Shown: positions 36,114 to 46,765 of the stretch, piece by piece | Layout of the letters: the number at the start of each line of letters is the position of its first letter | Numbering within the stretch: position 1 is the first letter of the stretch | Assembly: GCF_008831285.2 (NCBI RefSeq) | Contig: NC_045148.1 | Span: 12,010,183-12,074,182, forward strand | Direction: 5' to 3' | Source of the DNA: Nymphaea colorata | Lineage: Eukaryota > Streptophyta > Magnoliopsida > Nymphaeales > Nymphaeaceae | Length of the DNA stretch: 64,000 nucleotides | Made by a program: the position numbers and the translations under genes | Notes under the pieces: model-generated | Seen by the model: only the letters and a program-made list of their open reading frames with translations | Told to the model about the DNA's origin: nothing | Databases searched by the model: none

Positions 36114-37299
36114 TTAGATGACACCCAAGTATTTGAAGCCAAGGACAACGCCGACGCCGATGATGTGACCAACAACGCCACAGGCAAGGGTGTCGGTGCC
36201 GGTGAAGCCGGCAGGGTCGCCGGTTTGGAGGCCAGACTCCCTCGCCACCAGCCTCAGTCCCGCCGTCGCCTTCCTGTTCGCCGATGGAGCCAACCCGAAT
36301 CGTCCAGCCACCAGCATCAACGTCGTCGACGTCACCATTATCTATTTAGTCACCAAAGAACAATCAACAAAGGAAACAACATCCAGGTCCTCCATCCATG
36401 AACTGCCACAGTATTAATCAATTGTTACTTACCAGGTTCGTGGGAGAGCCGATGAAGTCACCGCAGCGAGCGCCAATGGCACCTTTGCCCTTGTATGAAA
36501 CTGCTTGGGGCAGTGCCTGTATTTTTTTTTTCCCAATTAAGAGTTAGTGTCCCCGCCATTGTTATCATGGACCCTTTCTTCTTTTCAGCTAGCTAATTGA
36601 CAGTAGATAAGTAGATCCGCTTTATTAATTTCCTTCCTACACTGCTTTCTAACTATATATGTAGCTCGACCGATCGCAAGGTTGTTTAAAACGGCTCTGA
36701 GTATCTTTTTCATGATAAAACTTGGGAAACGAAAGCCAATTTGAAATTTTATCTTCCTTAAAAGAAATTATTAGAAAATGATCACTTAAAAAGAAAGGTG
36801 GTCTGTGACTATGGAATATCTAGTTCTTGGCTTGCTTTAGAAAAATGAAAACCTAATCAAACCACCTCTATTCGAGTATCCTTTCAAATGAATGCGAACA
36901 TTCCAAAACCATGCGTACAGTATGGATCTAAAACACCCGCCACCGTGTTTGAAACAGTGACTTCTTTTTTTCTTTTTAAGATGAGACAATGCATTCTTTT
37001 GTAGAAAATATGATATGATTTAGCGATTGATTCACTGATGAACAATTGCCACAAAGTAATCCCTTCAATCACTCCCATTTGCTATAGACAATCACAAGTA
37101 TAAGCTTCTAAATGCACTAACGCCAGTGTATTAATTTCAGGAGAGGAATAAGAACATCTACGAAAGCTAGTGCAGAACACGATGGGAAGAAGGGGCGTTT
37201 CTCTTTTACCAGAGTATCTGCTCGGCTTTTGGCTTTAAGCCCGTGGAAGTGAGGAATGGAAGCCATGACAGCGTTGGGAGAAGCTAGCCTGGTCGCCAT
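36114..37299 (-). CDS. PSAK: photosystem I reaction center subunit psaK, chloroplastic
   Basis: PsaK is a small two-helix thylakoid membrane subunit at the edge of photosystem I that helps bind LHCI antenna (family knowledge). Three exons on the minus strand: 37299-37210, 36516-36433, 36341-36114. Introns are 693 and 91 bp, GT-AG, all phase 0. The product is 133 aa, close to the usual ~130. Residues 1 to about 46 look like a transit peptide ([11 protein letters not shown]..., Ser/Ala/Lys-rich, no acidic cluster). The mature part starts near [11 protein letters not shown]. Helix 1 is about [16 protein letters not shown], helix 2 about [18 protein letters not shown], with the conserved loop [12 protein letters not shown] between. 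I chose ATG 37299 because it gives a normal transit length; an in-frame ATG at 37323 exists upstream, and M12 is another possible start. The frame is fully open, so the gene may be functional. Confidence 0.93.
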
Positions 37300-37515
37300 G
37301 GCCGAGTATCTTCTCTTCTCCACTCCTCAATTTGCCTTCTGCCTCTACCAAGATCCGTGACCTTTTCTGCATCCGTTTTTTACTGGACCTTATTAATAAT
37401 ATTGGGAGGAACAAGTGGAAGCCACAGCCACAGGGAAGCATGTGGTCCGAAATGAAAAGCAGGATCTGATAGATTCGCTGCGATGACATGTTAGCTTTCC
37501 ATTGGATGGTTGGAA

Positions 37516-37521
37516 GATAAG
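37516..37521. promoter_or_regulatory. GATAAG (I-box-like) motif upstream of psaK
   Basis: GATAAG lies about 220 bp upstream of the psaK start, next to a CCAAT motif on the coding strand (about 37498-37505). I-boxes are common in light-regulated photosynthesis genes. Short motifs occur by chance, so this is suggestive only. Confidence 0.3.
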
Positions 37522-37587
37522 GTCTCATGCGGGCCCCCAAACCACTAGACCGGACACTGCGCTTACTGCCCCGCATGGACGATAATA

Positions 37588-37588
<1 letters not shown>

Positions 37589-37626
<38 letters not shown>
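37589..37626. repeat. (AT)n microsatellite upstream of psaK
   Basis: About 38 bp of AT repeat roughly 290-330 bp upstream of the psaK start codon. Confidence 0.9.
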
Positions 37627-37630
<4 letters not shown>

Positions 37631-38130
37631 TACTGGTAAGTGTTGGACCCTCAGTGCTAAACCAACATGAAATTATCATGACTGCCGATCTTTTATATGA
37701 TTAGTTGAGAGAAAAGCATAAATTTATTATGGTTGTTGATCTTTTCAATATCGGAAAACAGAAAAAAAAAGAAATATAATATTTTGATCATATAGCATTA
37801 ATTATCAATTTTTTCTTCTTGTTTGTCTCTCAACAATTCATCTTGCAGCAAAATTCAAAGGTTAAGTATAGCAACTAAGGCTATGGTACCTACCAAGTTC
37901 TACTTACGTACTCAAATCAGCTGGCTATTAGACATTGTTGGACGACTAATAAAATCAAATCTGTCACAAAACCAACAACTATTACTAAAAGTACTATAAA
38001 AGGTTTCTACAGTATAAGTCTAAATATGCCCTTATAACTAAAAGCTTCATTGATATTTTTAAAAAATTTTAATCATCCAACAACATTTGTCATCCAGCTG
38101 ATTTAAGTTTTCTTCTCACACACACACACA
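37627..38130. other. intergenic sequence, no feature seen
   Basis: AT-rich, with a short (CA)n tract at about 38117-38130. No coding or TE motif. Confidence 0.5.
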
Positions 38131-38300
38131 TAGAGTGTGAGCCTCTGGCTGCACCAGACTGTCGAATAGAAGCAGATTATATGTTCACTACAAGAAAATA
38201 GAGTGTGAGCCACTGGCTGCACCAGACTGTGGAATAGAAGCAGATTACATGTTCACTACAAGAAAATAGAGTGTGAGCCACTGGCTGCACCATACTCGGT
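38131..38300. repeat. 68-bp tandem repeat containing CACTA-like ends
   Basis: The unit starting TAGAGTGTGAGCC occurs at 38131, 38199 and 38267 (the third is partial). Each full unit ends in CACTACAAGAAAA (38186-38198 and 38254-38266), the classic terminal sequence of CACTA transposons in plants. No second inverted end was found. Confidence 0.85.
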
Positions 38301-38529
38301 TGGTGACGTCCCAAGTACTTTTCAGCGAAAAGGAACCTGGACACTAGTGTTTAGACAAAATCAAGTGTCTTAACACTTAACATGCTGTTGGACATAAGGC
38401 GCCTGATGAGGGGCTCATTCAAATATCACTGAACAGTTAGACTGCAGAATATGAAGGCTTCATCAAAACATTAACTGTAGGCTCCACTTCATTTATTTTA
38501 TATTTTCCAAGATCTTTATGATTTATTAA

Positions 38530-39570
38530 CCAGGAAATGTGTTTGGAGATGTTGAAAAAGAAGGTGGTAGAGAGCAATGAAACTATGCAGGTTGCTTTCA
38601 ACACTTCTCATGGAAGAAGTCATGGATGTAGAATTTTTCAGGTCATGGCCGTTGTCAAGGACCGCACTAATGGGAATGATCAACACCAAAAAAGTAATCA
38701 AAATTACTCCCAACGTCCTCCTATTGCTTGTAGAAATGGTTGTTCTGCAAAGTCTTGCTGGCACATCTCGAATGCGCTTTTAACCATGAACCGTCGAGAG
38801 AAAGGTGAGTACTGGTATTCGGATACCAGGGCTACAAATAATCCGGATACCAGTGCTACAAATAACATCATTCACTTTGATCGGCAGCTGGAAAACAAGT
38901 CTGCACATTAGCACAGGAGCTGCATAATAGTCGGTAATAGCTCATCTATGCCTATTGCGCTTCCTGGAAATTAAACGCTATATACCAATTCTTCGTTTAT
39001 TTTGAAAGACACTTTTCATGTCCCTGAATTTTCTCGGCCTTTGTTGTTAAGGATAGTTTGACGGGAAGGATTAGGCCCAAAGGGAAGAAGACACCTGCCA
39101 AACTCTACCCAATTAAGGCTCAATCTCGACCAGAGGTAGCTTTGGTTGCCACTGAAACGGAAGCATCATACACAAGTTAGCGCAAGTCTTGGCCACACCA
39201 AGGTCTATAGTCTAGGAACCTGATTCCGATAAGAGGTAAGGTGGCCACTTCATCCATGAACATTGTACCATTGGGAAGTCTAAAAAGCATCCTTTTAGCC
39301 AATCAGATTTTAAGGCGTCTAAACTGTTGGAGTTGCTACATGGTGAATCGGTGATGTCTGGGATATCCCTTGGGTTGTGGGAAGAGGAGGATATCAGTTT
39401 TATCTGCTGATAGTAGAAAATTTTTGAAGATTCAGCTGGTTGTCTCCCCGGAATTGGAGGGAATTTTGTAACAATAGCTTTGAATAGTTCCTAAAGCAAC
39501 ATGGTATTGTACATCGGTACTTTTGCCTGCAGACACCCAAGGAAAATGAGCTTATTGAGTGCAAAGCATA
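38530..39570 (+). pseudogene. copia E fragment (gag end, protease, integrase pieces)
   Basis: Decayed pieces occur in order: a zinc-knuckle-like CRNGCSAKSCWHI, a protease region like 'WYPDTGATNHIT' (YSDTRATNN and a duplicated DTSATNNIIHF), and NSSFILKDTFHVPEFSRPLL ('LNNVLHVPEISKNLL'). Near 39500 comes HGIVHRYFCLQTPKENELIECK ('NGI.HR.SCPHT.EQNGMAERKH'). Stops are frequent. No LTR was seen. Confidence 0.75.
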
Positions 39571-39995
39571 GCTGACAAACTTAGGACTCGGCACGGACAC
39601 CGAGTTAGTGAGTTGAGTCGACAACTCGCTTGGGTTTGGCCATAATTTTTTTCTACATTAACTTTTATAGTGTATTTTCTTTTCTTGCTTTTAAGCATTG
39701 AAGTTCGTAACTTCCTAACGATGAACTGCAGAACATAAACAAAAAAATAAAAAATAAAGAGAAACAACCTCAGTAATCTACCATGGAAAAACATCAAATA
39801 AAGTGGCAGAAACCAATTTATTTGATAAAATCCCAATAGAATCACACATAATATAACAAAGAAACAAGAGCGAACAATGTAAATAATAAAAAACACTCAA
39901 CCACCAAAGAACATAAAACAAAAATAAATTGAACATTCTAGGTATCAAGTGAGGTGAGGGAAGAGAGAGAGAGAGAAAGAAAGAAAAAGAGAAGT
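39571..39995. other. no recognisable feature
   Basis: Sequence between copia E and the gypsy LTR. It has a short GA-rich tract at 39960-39990 directly before the LTR start. Confidence 0.4.
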
Positions 39996-41124
39996 TGTAA
40001 CACTCCAACGTTATACACAATTAAACATTAAAAGGAAATAGATATAAAGTTGGCATAGGCTCGATCTGTCTATTGCGTAAAGATAACATGCCTGCATAAT
40101 TATCGCACAATACGATCTGTCCTAACAATTAATATTTCTAAAAAAAAACCATATTAATAAAAGCATTACTTTAACATATGTCAGAGAGCCACGACTTTAA
40201 GTCTAAGTTTCAAACAACCAAAAAGTTGTACAAGTATGTATAAACATAAGTGCATAGGGAAAATGCATATGAATAGTTGCATTGCTTCTCAACAATCTCT
40301 CATCCTTTTAACTGCCCAATCGATGAGCATCATCTGCTACGTAATGAGAACCTAGTGAAGGTAGATAGTCATAGCATCAGCATTGAGTACAATGAAAACC
40401 ATAACAAGATCTCAAATATATCATTTGTGCAAAGTATATGTATTGTATTAACTATTAAAATAATAATGAGTGACTATTATCACTGTAGGCAAGCTCACTA
40501 CAACACTGGCGATAATACTTTGTCATAGTTCAAAAGGTTCTCACTAAGTTTAGTTTGCCAATCTCTTTGGCATTCTAGTGAATCAGACTCAATCTAAGTC
40601 ACATAGTTAATTGATTACATCATTATCAGCAGTAAAAACAATTTAAAAATAGATAAATAGATTATCAATTTATAATAGCATGAATTTTAATGATGCATAT
40701 ATACGCACTCACTGAGCAAAATCATATAGTGCCACCCAGCTCATTGGTGTATTTAGGGTGGACCGTTGCACAGCTTACAGTCCCAAACATTGAGTCACTA
40801 GGAATATTGGCATAATTTTACTATGCATTTAGGGAAGGTTCTAATCACATGGATCTCCAGACCCCTTTACCGCCTAGCCTGGCCCTTTTTATGTTTTACA
40901 GTTAAGTTTTACTCTTTATAGTCACAACATGTGCCAATTATTTTTCATTTTTCGTATACTAGGCTGCTCTCTGACTTTCCTTTATACCATCAACCCAAAT
41001 ACTTATCTTAGACCTTTCATTTTCAATATATTTGGCTACTCTCAGACTTTTCCTTATACCATCAACTTGAAAATATGAAACCGGACCTATGCCGTTTCCC
41101 ACAACAAAATGATATCTCAGGCCA

Positions 41125-41296
41125 TGAGCAAACATTACATAAAATAAATAAACAACCATTGTGCTCAATCAATTCAATGCATGTGCATACTTTCACATCT
41201 ATCATCACTATGAGCAAACATTACATAAAATAAATAAACAACCATTGTGCTCAATCAATTCAATGCATGTGCATACTTTCACATCTATCATCACTA
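41125..41296. repeat. 86-bp perfect tandem duplication in the gypsy LTR
   Basis: The unit starting 'tgagcaaacattacataaaa' at 41125 repeats at 41211. The other LTR has a single copy of the equivalent segment (near 45115-45190), so the duplication arose in this LTR. Confidence 0.92.
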
Positions 41297-42278
41297 ATAG
41301 GCTTTCATTAACAATTTTGCTCATCTTAGAGCTAGAGCACGGGTTTATTAATAAGAAACTCACTCTTGGCACTCAACTACGAGCCTATATCATTATTATA
41401 GTTTGTGTTCTTTGTTTGAGTGTTGCAAGTATTTCTAAAATTAGATACAACTAAATAACATATGCATGAACATGAATTTAAAGAATAAAACTGAACTGAA
41501 TTTGTTTAAGCCAATCGCTTATACTTGCGACTTAGTTCAAGCTACTAATCTCAACTTTTCTAGTCTAAGCAATCTGTAAAGCATGTGATTAATCTAATTA
41601 TGTATTATTATTAGTAAATCTTAACTAAAACTTGGTGTGGTCAATTACCTGTCCGGCTTCTTCTCGACCCTGGGTATGACCAAGGTAATCTAACTAAAAC
41701 TGAATTGTAGTTGATCAACTTTTACTAGTAATGGCTGATTAAGGCTAGTTGGGTCCCACATCCTAGCCTAGCCCACTATCAAGTTTCACGATACAGCAAA
41801 CCAGTGCGCGGTTTGACATGAATTTCGATGCAGCCTAGACGATTAAGTCACATGGACATTGTTGCATGGTCTGTTCGTTGCTCATATGCGCTATGCACAA
41901 AACAAGGGAATTCAAAGTTTCTATCATCTCAACTACCAATCTAATTTTTTGGATTATGATCCGTCGGAATCATGAAGAATCACTACAGAATGCAGTTTAA
42001 AAGAAGTAATTAGAATTTCTACAGTCAAAAATTTAAAATTTTACATGTAACCAGAAAAACTACAATAGCATTCATTATACTTAATATTATAGCAAAGTCT
42101 CTACTCCAGGTGACTACAACGCACGAGAAGAAGGATTTGACAAAGTTTCATCGCTAACGAACACTTTCTCTCTTCTCATTTTTCTTTGTCTACCCTCTCT
42201 CCTCTCTCTCTCTTTCCCCTCGTCTCTCTCTTTCTCCTCTTCGGCCTCACGTTGCATCTCAAAGGGGGTAGCAACCCC

Positions 42279-42286
42279 TATTTATA
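42279..42286 (-). promoter_or_regulatory. TATA box of the gypsy LTR
   Basis: TATAAATA on the minus strand, followed downstream (lower coordinates) by a GA/CT-rich leader at 42175-42245. This fits U3/R promoter architecture. Confidence 0.55.
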
Positions 42287-43274
42287 GCCAAAAGTTATTA
42301 TTTTTTCTATCACTTATTATATTATATTTTACATTCTTCTATCTTGAGAAGGTTTAGAAAAATGATTATATATTTGAGAAGGTTTGTTCAATTAATTAGA
42401 TTTAAATTATTCGTTTCAATTTGGTTTAACTTAGTATTTAATCTTCACTTAAGAGCTCTAATCTATCATTAATTGGGTGTTTAAGCTCTAAAATTGTCAT
42501 TAGCTAAACTTAATCATGATTAATATGATTTAATCTGCACTAGTCAATTACTAATCTACCCATGGTTATTACTGAAAATTACAAGTTTGCTACTGACCAA
42601 TGACCATAACACCCCAGTCTTATTGGGTCTTAGTTTGCTTTATTCTCCAAGTTTGACTGTGAGTTTCTTAACCATTGGACATCCATTTTATGTCTAGTTT
42701 GAAACACGAATGAGACTAAGTCATGTACCATCTATAAGTATTATTAGTTTCAAATTCTGATGTAATGTATTAGCATTACTCACACAAAAACGCAGTAGGG
42801 TTCAAAAAACTTCCATGACTAAAATTGTAATTCACATATTTTTTATGCCAAGAGCTGTATGTTACAATTCTTACCCCTTTCAGAAATTTTGTCCTTGAAA
42901 TTTCTTATGTCTATGAAAAATAGTTGATGATAGTGTTTCTGTATATCGGCTTTCAACTCCCAAGTACTATAAGTAGCTCTATGGTGCTATCATTCTGCCT
43001 TTACTATTGGTATTCTCGTTGTTCTCAATACTTTTTCCTATTCATCAACTATGTGAATTGGTCATTCTATATAAGTCAAATCTTAATGAATTTCCAAATC
43101 GAGATAGTAGATAACGGCTGGGATCTGATACATATTTTTGCATATAGTAATCATCTTTCTATGGCAGTCAATGAATGCATCATGCTCACTCATCTAGTCC
43201 ATACTTAGGATTATCAAATCCTTCTAGATCAATGATTATGAGGTTTGCAAAAAGTTTATTTCCTAAAATTTCTA

Positions 43275-44480
43275 TCACAATATCAAGCAAATACCATGTA
43301 CTGCATTCATGAAATCCAATAGCACTAGACACTCTAATTCATATGGTGCATGTAGTATTGGCATATTGAAGCATAGTAACAAAGGTTTAGATATAAAGGA
43401 ATGAGAGGCTCCAAAATCAAATAAAACACATGCCAAGAATGAGTGTATAAGTAGGATACCTTCAACAAGATCTGGATTATAAAGGCTCTCAATCATTGTG
43501 GTGTACACCTATCATGGTACTTTCTTGGTTGGAGGTCTATTTGCAGGCTGTGGTGGCTAAGTAGGTTGGTTCTAAGGTGATTCTCATGGAGCAAATCCTT
43601 GTTTCTTTGGACATTCACTAATAAAATGTCATTGTTCACCACAATTTAAACATGCCCCTGTAAGCAAAGGACATAATCTTATAGGGTGTAGTTGGTGGCA
43701 AAGATGACAATCTTCTATATTAGGCCTGTTTGGGGGAAAAGTTATACTAGCTGGAGTTGGTGGAAAAGGTTCATGTTTAGGTACAAAATGTCTCTTAGTT
43801 GGGGTTTGAGGTGATGATTTAGACATATAAAACTTTATTTTTTCTTGAACTTGAATTTGACTCAAAATCTCTTGCATCTGAGTCACTTTCTCAATTGCAT
43901 GTATTAGATCTACAAGACTTGTTTCAACCATTTTCAACCTCAAATTATCATTTAGTCCTTTGATAAAATTATTTACCCTGTCGACAGAACTTTTCTAGAT
44001 GATGGAACTCATAGATCAAGAGTTTTGCCACACCGAGCCAGGTCATGCAATTGTTTCATCCGCCTTTCCTTGACATGATCAGGAATACATTTTCTATGAA
44101 ATTATGCCTGAGTTCATTTTCTATGAAATTATGCCTGAGTTGTTCTGAAGTTATTGCATGACTGTCAAAGTTTATATGTTTAATAGTTTTCCACTAGTTT
44201 TTGGCATCTCCACCAAGCATGTAGCCTATTCGATTTCTTCTAGCCATCTTCAGCATCCATTGCGTCTATACCGCTTGTAAATTTCGGTGGATTCAAGTTC
44301 GTGAATTGGTTATTAACTTCTTGTTGTACTACAGTCCGCTCTGATTGAGCACTTGCTTGGGCCAAGGTCTACATAGACCTAAAAAATTGTTTGTAAAATC
44401 TCCATGAGATCAACTTGGTCGCTTGATTGATGGCCCTTTCTGTTTCCTGATGACTACCAATTCCTGTGACAACTATTCAA
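43275..44480 (-). pseudogene. gypsy gag and protease (broken)
   Basis: Gag end with a Pro-rich stretch and a zinc-knuckle-like CHLCHQLHPIRLC, followed by CLNCGEQGH. Further down the minus strand is the aspartic protease start VLFDFGASHSFIS (family 'VLFDSGASHSFIS', catalytic Asp kept). Upstream gag (44000-44480) is readable only in pieces and contains a 27-bp tandem duplication at about 44088-44141. Stops and frame changes are present throughout. Confidence 0.8.
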
Positions 44481-44685
44481 GACCTCTATCGAGGATTTAC
44501 TCTCTATAATGTACAAATTTTTATTTCTTAATTGCATAACATTTCAACTTGTTTTATTTAAAGTAAACCATGATGAACTTCGTAGTATCTTAACAATAAC
44601 TTCTACTTGGTACTTGCCTGTTGGATGATGTTGTGAACGAAGGCTGACTTGAGAAAAAAATGGAGTTGCTTTTGACACTATTAAG

Positions 44686-45802
44686 CATAGCACTCCAATG
44701 TCATACACAACTAAACACTAAAAGGAAATAGATACAATTTTCTTTTTTTGTAGTGGAAGCAGAACAATCACACCTAGGTGGTTGGCATAGGCCTGATTTG
44801 TCACGACTCTCAAGTCTAAGTTTTAAACAACTAAAAATCTATACAAGTATGTACAAACAAAAGTAAATAGAGAAAATGTATATGAAATTGGCACATTTCT
44901 TTTCAACAATCCTCCATCCTTTCAACGAACCAATCAACGAGCATCATCAGTTACATAGTGAGAACCTAATAAATGCATATAGTCATAGCATCAACATAAC
45001 CATTGAATACAACGAAAATCATAGCAAGATCTATGATATATCAATTTAGTGTATTTATACCATCTACCTAGAAATAGGCATCCGACCCTAGGTCATTACC
45101 CACATCAAAATGATAACATTTCATAAAATAAATAAACAACCATCATACTCAATCAATTCAATGCAAGAGCATACTTTCACATCTATCATCACTACCAGAT
45201 CTTCATTAATGATTATGTTAATCTTTGAGTTAGAGCATGGGTTTATAGTTAAGCAACTCACTCTTGAAACTCAATTATGAGCTTGTATGGTCATTGCAGC
45301 TTGAATTCTCTGTTTGAATATTGCAGGTATTTCCAAAATCATATACAAGTAAATAACATGCATGTACGCATAAACATGTATTTAAAGAATCAAACTGAAC
45401 TCAATTTGATTAAGTAAATCACTTATTCTCAACTTTGTTAGTCTAAGCAACTAGTAAATCATGTGATTAATCTAAATATGTATTATTATTAGTTAATCTT
45501 AACTAAAATTCTGTGTAATCACCCGTTCAACTTCATCTGTACCCCGTGTACTCCCAAGATAATCTAACCAAAACTGAATTGAAACTGACCAAGTCTTAAT
45601 GATAATCATGGTTGATTAAAGCTAACTAGGTTACACGGCCTGACCTAGCCCATTGTCAAGTTTCATTATACAACAATCCAGTGTGCGGTTCAACACAAAT
45701 TTCGACACAACCTAAAAAAAGTCACATGATCACTATTGTCACAATCCTCTGCTACAAGCAAAACCAAAGAATTCAAAATTTCTAACCTTTCAACTCATCA
45801 AG
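44686..45802 (-). repeat. truncated 5' LTR of the gag-protease gypsy element
   Basis: It aligns with 40016-41940 in segments, with several deletions, then stops abruptly at about 45802. Confidence 0.8.
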
Positions 45803-46440
45803 AATAGGTGCAAAGCACAGACTAAAAATTAGAAGTGCGGTGTTTCATAATTTCATAGACTTGAATTCGCCGTTGGGATACCATACTAAATATCAAATTA
45901 AGCGTTTTTTTAACCCACGTCACCATTCAGTCGTTCACTTCGTTCCATAATCACTATCTGACCCTCCTATTCTACTCTGATCCAATACAGGGTGTTTTAG
46001 AAGGGTTCGTGCTTCGCGCCCAGTAACGCAAAGCCCATTTACTAAACGTCATTTAGTTCGTAGATACGTTTATCAGGAAAAAAATATAGTTGTTTCCCAA
46101 AACCCGTTCAAAAGATCAAAAAATATTTTGCCGAAAATTTCGTAAATTTTCAAAAACTCGTACCTGTACATTGTCGTCTTCCACCCCTACTAGTACTTAT
46201 GAGGAGCAGATCCGTAAGAAAGTTCTTTCTTTCTTAAAACAACAAAAGAATCATACTCAGCTTTACCACTTACACCAGTCATTAGCAAGTAGAATTCCTG
46301 AATGAGGGGTAGTCAAGTGAAACAGAGCTCGGACAGGATAATACAAACAAGGGGGCAAAGCACAAGTCAATTTACACGTCAACTTGGATTTCCGATTCCC
46401 CGATCTGATCCGGATGTCCCCTTATAGAGGGGGGTTTTTG
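45803..46440. other. unassigned block between the truncated LTR and DDB1
   Basis: Its base composition is less AT-rich than the neighbouring LTR, and it has one open frame (46090-46305, Lys/Ser-rich). I could not match it to a host gene, TE or organelle gene. Confidence 0.35.
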
Positions 46441-46765
46441 ACACTTTCACAAGCCTACACTTGGTTGTAGGCGCATAAACAACATATCTCGCATTGGACT
46501 TGGAGGCCACTCAACCGGTATGCATGACAAAGTGCGGTACCATGATTTCCTCGCCACTTCACGGAAGTGGGGCTTTCTCCAACATAAGCCAGAGAAATGG
46601 CTTACCTTGCAGACGAAGAGGAAAAATCTGCAGAAATAGGCAGAGAAACAAAAATTAAAATAAATAAATAAATAACTAAACAAAAACACCGTAACATATG
46701 CAATGTGGGGAAAGGAAACAGCTAGTACTCATGGAGAACTGATGCCTTGCTTATGTCACAACCTC

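Larger units (their letters stand above)
39996..42866 (-). repeat. 3' LTR of the gag-protease gypsy element
   Basis: 2,871 bp, full length by its ends (TGTAAC...GTTACA). The first ~1.9 kb aligns with 44686-45802, with gaps. It contains an 86-bp perfect tandem duplication and a minus-strand TATA box followed by GA-rich leader sequence. Confidence 0.85.
39996..45802 (-). mobile_element. Ty3/gypsy element, minus strand, with gag and protease only
   Basis: Two direct repeats in the same orientation frame a 1.8-kb interior. In plus orientation the left repeat starts TGTAACACTCCAACG at 39996 and ends GTTACA at 42866. The right repeat starts at 44686 (decayed first bases, then 'cactccaatgtcatacacaac') and is cut at about 45802. 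On the minus strand a purine tract (gaaaggggtaagaat) directly precedes the 3' LTR. The interior has gag and aspartic protease but no RT, RNase H or integrase. Either these were deleted or this is a non-autonomous derivative. Confidence 0.85.

Noticed and set aside
36114-36338. Aquaporin-like membrane protein fragment
   Set aside because: First impression from the Gly-rich helix. The motifs [12 protein letters not shown] and [10 protein letters not shown] plus two upstream exons identify PsaK.
46090-46305. Organelle ribosomal-protein-like gene
   Set aside because: The 71-aa Lys/Ser-rich frame felt organelle-like, but I could not match it to any specific plastid or mitochondrial gene.
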